Of a stretch of 64,000 bases of DNA, positions 46,630-56,751 are shown piece by piece. This stretch comes from Oreohelix idahoensis. Taxonomy: Eukaryota > Mollusca > Gastropoda > Stylommatophora > Oreohelicidae. Within the stretch, counting starts at the first letter, position 1. Every line of letters begins with the position of its first letter. Made by a program: the position numbers and the translations under genes. The notes beneath the pieces were generated by a model that saw only the letters and a program-made list of their open reading frames with translations, did not search any database and was not told the DNA's origin. The stretch is taken from the NCBI GenBank assembly GCA_024509875.1, contig JAMPIV010008530.1, positions 124,001 to 188,000 on the forward strand, in the 5' to 3' direction.

Positions 46630-49019
46630 ATGGCAGAGCTAGCAAAGTTTAGATCAGCTGCTGTGCTCACTGCGAAGGAGATGGGGATGGATGGTCAAAT
46701 TTTAATTCAATACGTAACGACTGAATGTGATAAATATATTGAACGGGAAGAAAGGAGATTAGAAAAAGAGGCTGAAAGAAAATTAGAGGCTGACAGGTTA
46801 GCTGAAGAAAAGAGATTACAAATTGAGGCTGATAGAGAAATTAAGAGGCTGCAGATTGAGGCAGAAGAAAAACGACAGCAAAGGGAGGCAGAAGATAAAA
46901 AGGCCGAAAGGGAGGCAGAAGATAAAAAGGCCGAAAGGGAAGCAGAAGATAGAAGGTTGCAGAGGGAGCATGAATTACGACTAAGGGAGCTGGAATTACA
47001 AGGCCCGGCTCCTGAAAATGGTGCCAGCCCTTTTGCCTCAGATGCTACGCCCAGTATGGGAGCCTCAAACTCAGCTATGGGGTTTCATTTAGACCATTTT
47101 GTTGAAAAAGACGATGACATAGAGGGGTACCTAGGACGTTTTGAGTTATTAGCTACTACATATGGGTTAGAGAGAGAGAGAGGTGGAGCTTAAAGCTATC
47201 ACAGGGATTGAGGGGTACTTCTTACGAAGTATTTGCCAAAATGAACAGGGAAGACCAAGACAATTATGACATGTTAAAGCAGGCTTTGTTATTAAGGTAC
47301 GAAAAGAATGGTGAATTTTATCGTAAGAAATTCAGAAATGCCAAACTGTTGTCTGGGGAGACATACCACCAATTTTCTGCCAGAATAGAAACCTATTTGG
47401 AGAAATGGACGGCTCTGGGGAAGACCCAAGATCTTAAAGAAATGATCATGATTGAGCAATTGAGAGAGTCCATGGCTCCAGACATGAGAAAATTTCTCAT
47501 GGAACAGGGTGCAGAGAAGTTGGGGGAAATTTTAAATGTTGCTGAGAGGTATCAGGCAGCTCAGGCAGAGGTAAGTGGTGCTAAAAAGAAGCACATAGAC
47601 AATTTTAAAGCTCCACAGCAATTTAATAAATTTGATAATAGAGAGCAGGGAAATAAGGGTAGGACAAATTTTGAGCGGCCAAGAAATGACTATCGCGACA
47701 GAAACTCACAGTTCAATGACCAAAAGTTCAATGAAAGAAAACCGTTGAACCAAGGAAAAAGATGGTGCAAATGGTGCAAGAAGGATAACCATAACACCGA
47801 ATTTTGTAGAAGGAAACCTTCAAACATTGCTGCAATGAAGTCGGGGACGCAAAGAGTAAAGGTTAATCCTAAGGGACAACAGGAACCTTATCACCCCCCA
47901 GTTTGTGAGGATGTTATTTGTAATGGGGTCACCATAAGGTGCCTTTATGATACAGGTTTGGATTATGATTCAGTTGTGAAGTCTAGCCTAGTGGACCCAA
48001 GTCAGTATACCACAGAAACAGTGGAAATACAAGGGGCGACTAAGGACATACCACTCATGACACTTCCCATCGCAAGGATAACGGTGAAAACTCGCTATGT
48101 GGAAGGAGAAATCAGAGCAGCAGTGATAGATGAACCAATCTACCCTCTGATATTGGGGTGTAGATACGTCTTCTTGGGGAATCCCGAGAAACCTGTGATC
48201 ATGGCGACAGTGCAGACCAGGTCACAGAAGAAGGAGGAAGAAGGTGAACCTATAAATGCTCATCCAGAGGAGATGAGGAAGGCGCAGGCTGAGGATAGGA
48301 CACTCCAGCCATGTTTTAAAAAATTACCCAAATGCCACACACCTCCGAGCAAGGGGGAATATTTCATGAAGAACAAACTCTTATACAGGAAGACAGGAAC
48401 TAGATCCACTGGTCACGGACAGTTAGTTCTTCCCAAGATATATAGGGCAAACTTAATAAGGAGCTTACATGTTGGAAAAGATGGTGACCATGAGAAAGTC
48501 GGTACCATCTGCCAAAAGATTGCTCTAAAATACTATTGGCCCGACGTAAATGTCGATGTTGAAAACTTTGTAGAAGCATGTGGCGTATTTCATGAGGGAA
48601 CACCCACAAAGGGAAAATATGTGCAGGACCTAGAACCGCCACGGGGCAACTTTAGGCCTGAAAGGAAAACTAATTATACACGGGTAGACAAAGTGGAATG
48701 GGAGCCCCCTTTTCACACCCAGTCTTCACTTGAATGGATTAACATGGCCGCTATGCGAAGAGTACAAAGAAGAAATTTAACCCAGGATAGGATGACAATC
48801 CCTCGGTCAGACTTATATAAACTGGAGGAACAGACAAGAGAGCGAAGATCTCTCATAAACAATCTTAAGTGGGGAGACAAACCCCAGAGAAAAATTGGTA
48901 GTGGTCGATTTGTGAGTGATGATTCTAGGAAGAAAAGTCCTCATTATAAAGCTTCTAATGGACGGGACCAGATGAGTTCCATGAAAAATAAGTATGATAA
49001 ATTAAAGATCCAGATGTAA
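46630..49019 (+). pseudogene. Gypsy-2 ORF1: Gag, protease and integrase-like segment; one frameshift
   Basis: ATG at 46,630 opens the same Gag as Gypsy-1, including the charged coiled coil. An extra AG in the GAGAGA run near 47,175-47,185 shifts the frame, and the protein resumes from about 47,190 to TAA 49,017. The knuckle is CKWCKKDNHNTEFC. The protease is present, with the catalytic DTG at 47,949-47,957 (CLYDTGLDYDS, Leu where Ala or Ser is usual) and LILGC as the second conserved block. Then follows the integrase H2C2-like segment with YYWP; its last Cys is replaced (CGVF). The closing ~125-residue basic segment is shared with Gypsy-1. Confidence 0.85.
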
Positions 49020-50903
49020 CTTTATTAAGGACCTGGACAGATGAGAAGGCGGAAGAGACTGTTACCTCATCATATCAATATGTGAACGAACTGACCACTC
49101 GTTTGAAAGCTGGATGGAAACTGGCAAATGATAATTTGAAACAAGCCAGGAAGAAACATGCAGCATATTTTAATAGGAAGGCAAAGGACAGGGAACTGGC
49201 AGTCGGAGAGAAGGTGCTGCTTTTACTACCCGGAAGCCAGAATAAATTACAAATTGGTTGGCAAGGTCCATATACGGTTCTAGAGAAGGTGTCTAGAACA
49301 AACTATAAAATTGACAAAAAGGGGAAGGAAAAAGTTTATCATGTAAACCTGTTAAAGAAGTATCTGGACAGACCACTCCAGGAAAGCACCCCCTTATTGA
49401 CCTTAGCTATTGCAACCCAGATGCAAAAGGAACCACTCACCTCACATGAATACCCATTACATCCTTGTGAAACCGCAGCACAGGTAAAAGTCAGTAAGCA
49501 CCTGACTAAAAACCAGAGGGAGAGAGTTCAACAGGTTCTGGAGGAACATACAGATGTATTAACAGATAAACCAGGCCATACAAATTTGCTACAGTATGAC
49601 ATGAAACTGGTAGACACAAACCCAATCTGTATGAGAGCCTATTCTATTCCGTTCGCGAAGGAGAAGGCATTAAAGGAAGAAATAGATTATTTATTGAAGG
49701 AGGGGATTATTTCGCACAGTGAATCATCTTTTAGTTCTAGTGTCGTTTTGTTGAGGAAACCGTCTGGGGAACACAGACTGTGCATAGATTACAGGAAACT
49801 GAATGCTGTCACAGAAGGACAAGTGGATCCATTACCAGACACAAAACAGCTATTTGCCAGACTGAACAAGGCAAAATACTTTTCAAAGGTGGATCTTAGT
49901 AAAGGCTATTACCAGATCCCAGTGAAGCCTGAAGTGAGACCTTATTTGGCTTTTAGCACTTCGGATGGACATTATGAATTCAATATGCTACCATTCGGAC
50001 TGAAAAATGCTCCGAGTGTGTTTTCAAGGATGATGCGAAAATTGTTGGACCCCCTGAATAACCCATGTATCACAAATTTCATGGATGATATTCTCGTCGC
50101 CACCGAGACATTTGAAGAACACATTGAAGCTCTGGAGATGTTGTTTGATAGACTTCGGGAGGCGAACTTAACTGCTAGGCCAACAAAATGTTGTATTGGA
50201 TGCAAAGAGTTGGAATTCTTGGGACACACTGTATATCAGGGTAATATGACCCCTGATCCTAAGAACTTGGAAAAACTGCAGAGAGCACCTAGGCCGCAAA
50301 CAAAAAAAGGACGTGCGATCATTTGTGTCGTTATGCGGATTTTATCAGAAATACATCAAAAATTTTAACGCTATTTGTGCTCCTCTGACTGATCTGACTC
50401 GCAAGGGACTTCCAGATAAAATTATTTGGACTGCACAATGTGAACTAGCGTTCCAAGAGTTAAAGGAAAAACTCACTAGCAAGCCTATTCTCAAACTGCC
50501 TGATTTGACACAGGACTTTGTCTTAAGAACCGATGCAAGTAATGTAGGACTTGGAGGGGCTTTGTTGCAAAGATCATCTTCACCTGATGGGGAACTGAAA
50601 CCAGTCGCTTATGCAAGCCGCAAATTGAATAAGGCGGAACAAGGATACTCCACAAGCGAAAAAGAATGTTTAGCATTAATCTGGGCAATAAAGAAGTTTC
50701 AAATCTATCTGTATGGTAGGACCTTTGTGGTGGAGACGGATCATCAGCCTCTCGTGTTCTTGTCTCAGGCTAAGCATGAAAACGCAAGATTGCTGAGGTG
50801 GTCTTTATTGCTTCAACCGTATCAGTTCAGTATCCAATATATCCCAGGCAAATTGAATGTCGGTGCAGATTTCCTCAGTCGGCACCCCTGTGATCAAAAT
50901 TAG
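49001..50903 (+). pseudogene. Gypsy-2 ORF2: integrase GPY/F, reverse transcriptase, RNase H; one frameshift
   Basis: The frame opens after a stop at 48,998 and lies -1 to ORF1, the same arrangement as in Gypsy-1. It carries GPY/F (IGWQGPYTVLEKV, VNLLKKYL), RT (KVDLSKGYYQIPV, LPFGLKNAPSVF, FMDDILVAT) and RNase H (RTDASNVGLGG, SEKECLALIW, ETDHQPL), ending GADFLSRHPC. An extra A in the A-run at about 50,302-50,308 shifts the frame between RT and RNase H. No ATG marks its start, so expression would need frameshifting or reinitiation. Confidence 0.87.
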
Positions 50904-50977
50904 AGTAGTGGCAGACGTGAGGAGTAATTTTACCTATGTGTATCGCTGGTTTTGGAACTTGCCATAGGCATGTTTTC

Positions 50978-50990
50978 AAGTGGGGAGATG
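50978..50990 (+). promoter_or_regulatory. Gypsy-2 polypurine tract
   Basis: AAGTGGGGAGATG precedes the 3' LTR. It is similar to the Gypsy-1 tract and in the equivalent position. Confidence 0.7.
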
Positions 50991-53223
50991 TGTAGTGAAA
51001 TTGACAGAGATACAACGGTAAAATACTCAAAAGATAACATTTAAGGATAAAAACATAATGCGTAGGCTGCTGATGTACATGATCGCCTAGACCGCGGGTC
51101 ATCACCCTCCATAAAATTGACTTGCTAGACAGGAGGGAAACGGAGGATCAAAAAGGAAAAAATATGACTGGAAAGATTGCGTAGCAAGGCTAAAGAGACG
51201 CAATTTGGGGGCGGGGGGCGGGGGGGGGGCCGGGGGGGGATGGAGGAAAGTAAAAATTCAAGTCCCCCAAATTGACACGAGGTACGGAATTGGACGTTTT
51301 GCGATACCAAGCGCTTGATTTGAATTTGAGCGGAAGAACGCAGATGTTAGGAATATTACAAAAATTTAAAAAGTAAATTTTCTTAATATTAATGCTAGGA
51401 ATATAAAAATTAGCTGGCCAGATGGCCTATTCTGAGCAGTGAACTAATATGTTCTTAATTTTACAAACGGATAGATAATATTGAAGATAATGACAAAAGA
51501 CAGTGTAGTTTACAACATCGACAGACTGCCTTGAATAAAAAGTGTCGTTATTTGCACCCAAAACACGACCTTGGGGACGCAAGTGTTCAAAGTTACTTAT
51601 TATGGAGGAGAGGGTTTTTGAGCGGTAGCTGTGTCTAAATATAACTTTTTACGACAAAATTTTAAGGGGAGAGAAAGGTTGCTTCAAAAATCAAGCACAT
51701 TTTTTTTAGAAACACAAGTAGAGACGGACAGACTAACAGATAACCATCCATACTTGACTGAAGCATGACTGAAATGACTTTAGTGTAGAAATTTGAAATT
51801 TAAAAATAAACCTTGGCAGTGATTGGCCACAGACAAGCATATCATTAGCGCTCAGAGCGCATTTGGGGTCATTCTTCAATAATTGTTCAGTGTTAGACAC
51901 AGATTTTAAAGTGTGGTGTGTTCCCATATGAAAGACAGTGAATAAATTTAGGGACGCCATACTATAGCCAGCAGCTCAGCTGAGTTTTGCTAGCAATTCT
52001 GTGTTATGTATTCTTAATCTGGTAAGATTGAAATTATTTCTTTATATATATTTTGAATATTGTTTCATGTTCGAGTGATTTGATACTGCCATATCATAAT
52101 ATAGCCTTACAAACCAGTAGGGATTTTGCTCTAGACCCCCCGCCCAAGTCAGGGTCTAGGGCCCAACAAGGTACATAAACTACAGCAAGGATTATGCAAG
52201 ATATATCAACCGTTGAAACAGATTACCTATCTTCTTTTAGGGCCAACAACTAATAAATATTTTTCAGAATCTATAGTCTGGGAGGATCTATCTGAGGTAA
52301 ACCCACCATGGTAACTGTGCTGTTTGGTCAGAGAGATCTGACCTGTCTGTATGATGTGGTTGTTGTGTCAGTGTGGTGTCCAGACGTGGGTATAGAATAG
52401 ATTTTGACACATAGCCCATACTTTGATTGCAGAGCTGTGAGTTTTCTATCGACAACAAAGCAGAGTCTATCCGGTGGGTGACTTTACTCGAGTGTATCTG
52501 TGCAGTTCTTGTGACAGAGACCACCATTATTGTCCGCCAGCACGGAGAGGTGGGACCGCAAGTTTTCAGCACCAGAGCTACAAAAAGATGAGTGAGCCTC
52601 TGGTCTGCTGGACATTCACCAACTATTGGTAGTGACTAATATCCCCATAAAAATTCCCACCAGTTTCTGGACACGGTGTAGTCAATATAGACAGGTGTGA
52701 TGAGACCACCCCAACAGCACAGACAATACATATCCTCCCTAGTAGCTGACTACCAGAACATTTGAATAAAACTAACTATTCTAGTACTTAAATATGTACA
52801 CTTTTGTATTTATTATGTAACATTCCATGCATAATTTTCATAAATTTTAAATCCTTCTTTTAAAACAAGTTCTGGTCAAAATAAAACTTGATCCAGAACA
52901 AATAAATGTAATATAATTATATCAAAAACCTTATACACGTGAGTTAGTTCAGTGTATTTTAACACTTGTTAATCTTATTAGTCTTCTTAAATGTCTGTGG
53001 GTGTATTTATAACTAACACACCACATTACACATCATTACCCTAGACACTTTACGTAGCCACATTCATTAAGAAAAAAAAAATTAAGTGTGAGGTCGTAGT
53101 GGTAGCAAGAAAGGCCTTCTGATAATTCTCAACCACATTTTATCTCAGGAGCCTTCACAGCTGGCCTCATACAAGTTACATGTAGTAATAACACCATCAT
53201 ACAATACCATCAACACCACTACA
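50991..53223 (+). repeat. Gypsy-2 3' LTR with expanded G-rich tract
   Basis: A 2,233-bp copy of 44,148-46,354. At 51,205-51,240 the short G-rich tract has grown to a run of G blocks interrupted by single or double C, long enough to form a G-quadruplex. Assembly error in this run cannot be excluded. Confidence 0.92.
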
Positions 53224-53228
53224 GCGCT

Positions 53229-53830
53229 TATGGGGGAACTTTGTGTTTGTAATGATCAGATTCTGCTCACTGCAGAATCTAAGGAGTCGCTTTCCATTGT
53301 CATTGAGAGTATCTTCTCCATATCTTCCGATAACTGCACCCCATCTAGCATGGTCATTTCCAACTCTGGCATTAAAATCTCCGAGCATGATAACTTCATC
53401 TAGGCAGTCATCCACTGTCCTTTGAAGTAGCTCGAAGAATTCCTCCTTGACCTCTGCTCTCTCATCCTCATTTGGCCCATACACTATGACCAGGTTGACT
53501 ATGGTTTCTCCTTCTTTTAGTTTCACAACCATAATGCGCTCTGAGACAAAGTTCCACCCCTTGATACTATCTTTTGATTTTGGGCCACAATGCAACCCAC
53601 ACCCCCTTTAGCTCTTTCGGATATGGGTACGCCACTGTAGAGCAGCGTGTTGCCATTGAGATCCATGACTCCTTGTCCTTTTTTCTTTGTTTCCGTTATA
53701 GCCAGGATTTCTAGTTTTGCTTTCCTCATCTCTTCCGCCAGCTCCTCTTCCTTCCCATTTATACTTCTTGTGTTCCATGTTCCATAAGTCGTAGTCCGTA
53801 GTCCGTTCCAGTTCGTCGCCTTTAGAATCA
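53229..53830 (-). pseudogene. LINE family B ORF, endonuclease N-terminal part
   Basis: Right of Gypsy-2 the same LINE ORF reads TYGTWNTRSINGKEEEL near 53,740-53,790, ITETKKKGQGVMDLNG (catalytic Glu) near 53,680, and IVYGPNEDERAEV and VIMLGDFNARVG (catalytic Asp/Asn) near 53,380-53,480. Frame changes between 53,520 and 53,600 split the N-terminal part. The protein continues across the Gypsy-2 insertion into 44,147. This part carries no excess of A-to-G change. Confidence 0.8.
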
Positions 53831-54003
53831 GTCCGGTTTTCTCTCTTGTGTTACTCGTAATCGTGGTTTAAAGCAAACAGGTGATTGGCCTGTTGTGCCT
53901 TTGCATGGTGGAGGGGCTGCCTCCTTACGGCCTCCATGCAGGCCGCCCTCCTCCTTTTTCATCCGGGCTTGGGACCGGCATAGGCGGAGTTGGAATTTAA
54001 TAC

Positions 54004-54869
54004 ATGAAGCAAAATATAATATTAGCCCAACTATATAAGACGAAAGTCTGCAACACATACTTACCCTAAACAAAGGAGAGAAGAAAGGGAAAGAGAAGTA
54101 GAGGAAGATGGGAAAATCAAAATGAAAGAAGGGAACTCTCAATAATATATACACAAATATTTGCTCAGCCTTGTAAATACAAGATGAGTATATGTGCAAA
54201 CTAATGGATCATCGCTAAAGATTCTCCCTCACACCCCCTTCCCACGATGATTAAACAACAAACAGAAATTATGCTCTAGTGAATGAGGAGCAGATTATAA
54301 ATAATGAAAACAAATTGTAGCAATATTTCAAAAATGTTCAAATATCTATCAAATAAAGAACTAACGGTGAAAACATCACAAGAATTATTACGTAAAATAA
54401 ACTCAACAAAGAGTCATACATTAACTGATATGTTGGACAAGTGAAAATTACTAAAACTGCTGAATGTGATTAAAAACAAATTTTTTTTTTCCCCCAACAT
54501 TTTCACAAATTATGAATAAGTTTGTGGAGAAATGAACATATCAGCATTTATGCACAAATAAAAACCTTTGGTTTTTTTGCTTTATTCACAATTCTCAGAT
54601 CCAAAACATGAATTACAAGATGATGATGATAATGAGCCAGCGAAACACAAAAATGTATGAGCAGGTGTACTGGAATCTTCACAGACTTGATGTAAAACTT
54701 GCCAGTTTTTAACAACTAATTATACCATACCCCTTGTACCAAACATAGCCACTCTTTCTCTCGATTAAAAATACACACACAAGAAATGTCAGTAACCATC
54801 ATTATACCAGGCATTCACACACTACTGCACCTGTGGTGATCTATTGGTGATCTATTTTACACAAGAAGG
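54004..54869. other. Spacer, nothing recognised
   Basis: AT-rich sequence without a convincing coding frame or known repeat. Confidence 0.5.
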
Positions 54870-55945
54870 TTGCCAGCCCAATGTGCAACCTTTATCACCA
54901 GCCCCAATGTGCAACCTATATCACCAGACCAATGTGCAACCTATATCACCAGACCAATGTGCAACCTATATCACCAGCCCAATGTGCAACCTATATCACC
55001 AGCCCAATGTGCAAACTATATCACCAGCCCCTATGTGCAACCTATATCACCAGCCCCTATGTGCAACCTATATCACCAGCCCAATGTCTAACCTATATCA
55101 CCAGCCCCTATGTGCAACCTATATCACCAGCCCCCATGTGCAACCTATATCACCAGCCCCTATGTGCAACCTATATCACCAGCCCAATGTGCAAACTATA
55201 TCACCAGCAACAATGCACAACCTATATCACCAGCCCCAATGCCCAATCTATATCACCAGCCCCAATGCACAACCTATATCACCAGCCCCAATGCCCAACC
55301 TATATCACCAGCCCCAATGTGCAATCTATATCACCAGCCCCAATGTGCAACCTATATCACCAGCCCCAATGCGCAACCTATATCACCAGCCCCAATGCCC
55401 AACCTATATCACCAGCCCCAATGTGCAATCTATATCACCAGCCCCAATGAGCAATCTATATCACCAGCCCCAATGCGCAATCTATATCACCAGCCACAAT
55501 GCACAACCTATATCACCAGCCCCAATGTGCAATCTATATCACCAGCCCCAATGAGCAATCTATATCACCAGCCCCAATGTGCAATCTATATCACCAGCCA
55601 CAATGCACAACCTATATCACCAGCCCCAATGCCCAGCCTATATCACCAGCCCAAATGTGCAATCTATATCACCAGCCCCAATGTGCAACCTATATCACCA
55701 GCCCCAATGTGCAACCTATATCACCAGCCCCAATGCCCAACCTATATCACCAGCCCCAATATGCAACCTTAATCACCAGCCCCAGTGCCCAACCTATATC
55801 ACCAGCCCCAATGTGCAACCTATATCACCAGCCCCAATGCCCAACCTATATCACCAGACCCAATGTGCAACCTATATCACCAGTGCCAATGTGCAACCTA
55901 TATCACCAGCCCCAATGCCCAACCTATATCACCAGCCCCAATGTG
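54870..55945 (+). repeat. 25-26-bp minisatellite, ~42 units
   Basis: The unit is CAATGTGCAACCTATATCACCAGCCC with 25- and 26-bp versions. Variants GTGCAA, GCACAA, GCCCAA and GAGCAA alternate. The plus strand lacks stops in the common units, so repetitive frames (YHQPQC-, ITSPN-, QPISPAP-type) are open in all three phases. There is no evidence of a gene. Confidence 0.93.
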
Positions 55946-56130
55946 CCGTAGTCCTCCTCCATCTTTGTCGCTTCAGAAATGCCCAGAAACAACACGGGGC
56001 AGAATCAATCAATAATGAGTACCTTATATTAATTAATCATGCTTGTAATGCACTGGTTCAATAATTACTGGCCAATTATTACCATAATGGCACTTAATGA
56101 AAATGACTGGTAGCAGCAAGAGAGCTTGCT

Positions 56131-56402
56131 ACCCCTTTCATCCAACTTTCATATAGTGGGAATTTTCCCAGGTGATGATGACAGAATTTATGTTTCAAGC
56201 TCACATGATCAAACAGGCAGGTGACAATTTTAAGTCTAAAAGGCAGAATGCAAAAAACTGCCAAAGTTCATTCCAACTTTCACATAGTGTGACTTTTCCC
56301 AAGCTGAGAAAAAAAAAGAATTTATTATTCAAACTCACAGTATCAAACAGGCATGCAATAATTGAAATTCTTAAAGGCAGAATGCTAAAATAAATGCCAA
56401 AG
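56131..56402. repeat. Diverged ~135-bp tandem duplication in the presumed 3' UTR
   Basis: Two units (about 56,131-56,263 and 56,264-56,402) share CCAACTTTCA(T/C)ATAGTG, TTTTCCCA, CAAACAGGCA and AAAGGCAGAATGC in order. They lie just downstream of the exon's stop codon on the minus strand. Confidence 0.65.
56321..56326 (-). promoter_or_regulatory. Candidate polyadenylation signal
   Basis: AATAAA on the minus strand, about 165 bases after the stop codon of the terminal exon. Confidence 0.4.
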
Positions 56403-56489
56403 TTTAAAAACAATTTAAACTTTGACCCCATATCATTCCCAACCTTCAAATTTGGTCTTTTTTCTCTAATGACCTTTATAGTACTGGCA

Positions 56490-56669
56490 CTAAATGGACA
56501 TCAAATCTCTTGACTGGGTGACCACAATCACTAATTTTCCTGGTCTAGTTGTGCTCTGATTCTTGCGGTCGACCAGTCCTACCTCCAAGGCTTGGTTCTT
56601 GCCCTCATCAGTGGAAGCAAACACATGTTTACCCATGAATTCATCTCTTAAGACATTGTTATTCCAGAT
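56490..56669 (-). CDS. Terminal coding exon of a host gene, C2-like C-terminus
   Basis: A perfect-looking 3' splice site (TTTATCTTTTGCAG) precedes 56,669 on the minus strand. From there exactly 60 codons run to a TAG at 56,490, with no break. The peptide starts IWNNNVLRDEFMGKHVF and ends RPGKLVIVVTQSRDLMSI. The order (aromatic-W-N, Leu, Asp-Glu-Phe-Met-Gly, then a PGKLVIVV strand) resembles the end of a C2 domain; the C-terminal C2 domain of calpain-5/6-type proteases is one candidate, from memory only. Earlier exons must lie at higher coordinates, none being recognisable before the LINEs. It is the one stretch in the window that looks like an ordinary host gene. Confidence 0.5.
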   Translation of the reverse strand: MWNNNVLRDEFMGKHVFASTDEGKNQALEVGLVDRKNQSTTRPGKLVIVVTQSRDLMSI

Positions 56670-56751
56670 CTGCAAAAGATAAACAAAACTATTTCTGATA
56701 GATAAATATTCCACAATACTTTCCTATCTGCAGCAGTTGGCTATGGCTAAA

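Larger units (their letters stand above)
44148..53223 (+). mobile_element. Full-length Ty3/Gypsy element Gypsy-2, Gmr1-like domain order
   Basis: This 9,076-bp element has LTRs at 44,148-46,354 and 50,991-53,223 and TSD GCGCT at 44,143-44,147 and 53,224-53,228. It is related to Gypsy-1 (long colinear proteins, clearly diverged LTRs) but is a separate family. The order is gag, knuckle, protease, integrase H2C2-like, basic segment, GPY/F, RT, RNase H. As in Gypsy-1 there is no integrase DDE core and nothing after RNase H. The LTRs differ by a few substitutions and short indels plus a G-run expansion. Two frameshifts disable it. Confidence 0.9.
41741..53990 (-). mobile_element. Full-length LINE family B with 12-bp TSD, split by Gypsy-2
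   Basis: TGGAATTTAATA occurs at 41,729-41,740 and again at 53,991-54,002, bracketing a complete LINE on the minus strand. A 5' UTR lies at ~53,850-53,990, then endonuclease, RT, and a short 3' end with a TAAG-repeat tail (41,741-41,756). Without Gypsy-2 (9,076 bp plus one TSD copy) the LINE is about 3.17 kb, a usual size for RTE-clade elements with a single main ORF. The Gypsy TSD GCGCT falls in the endonuclease coding region. Sequence from 41.8 to 43.6 kb is strongly A-to-G mutated on the sense strand. Confidence 0.88.

Noticed and set aside
54844..56064. Repeat-containing ORFs with YHQPQC and ITSPN motifs
   Set aside because: Translations of a stop-free minisatellite in three frames, with no start context or conserved domain.
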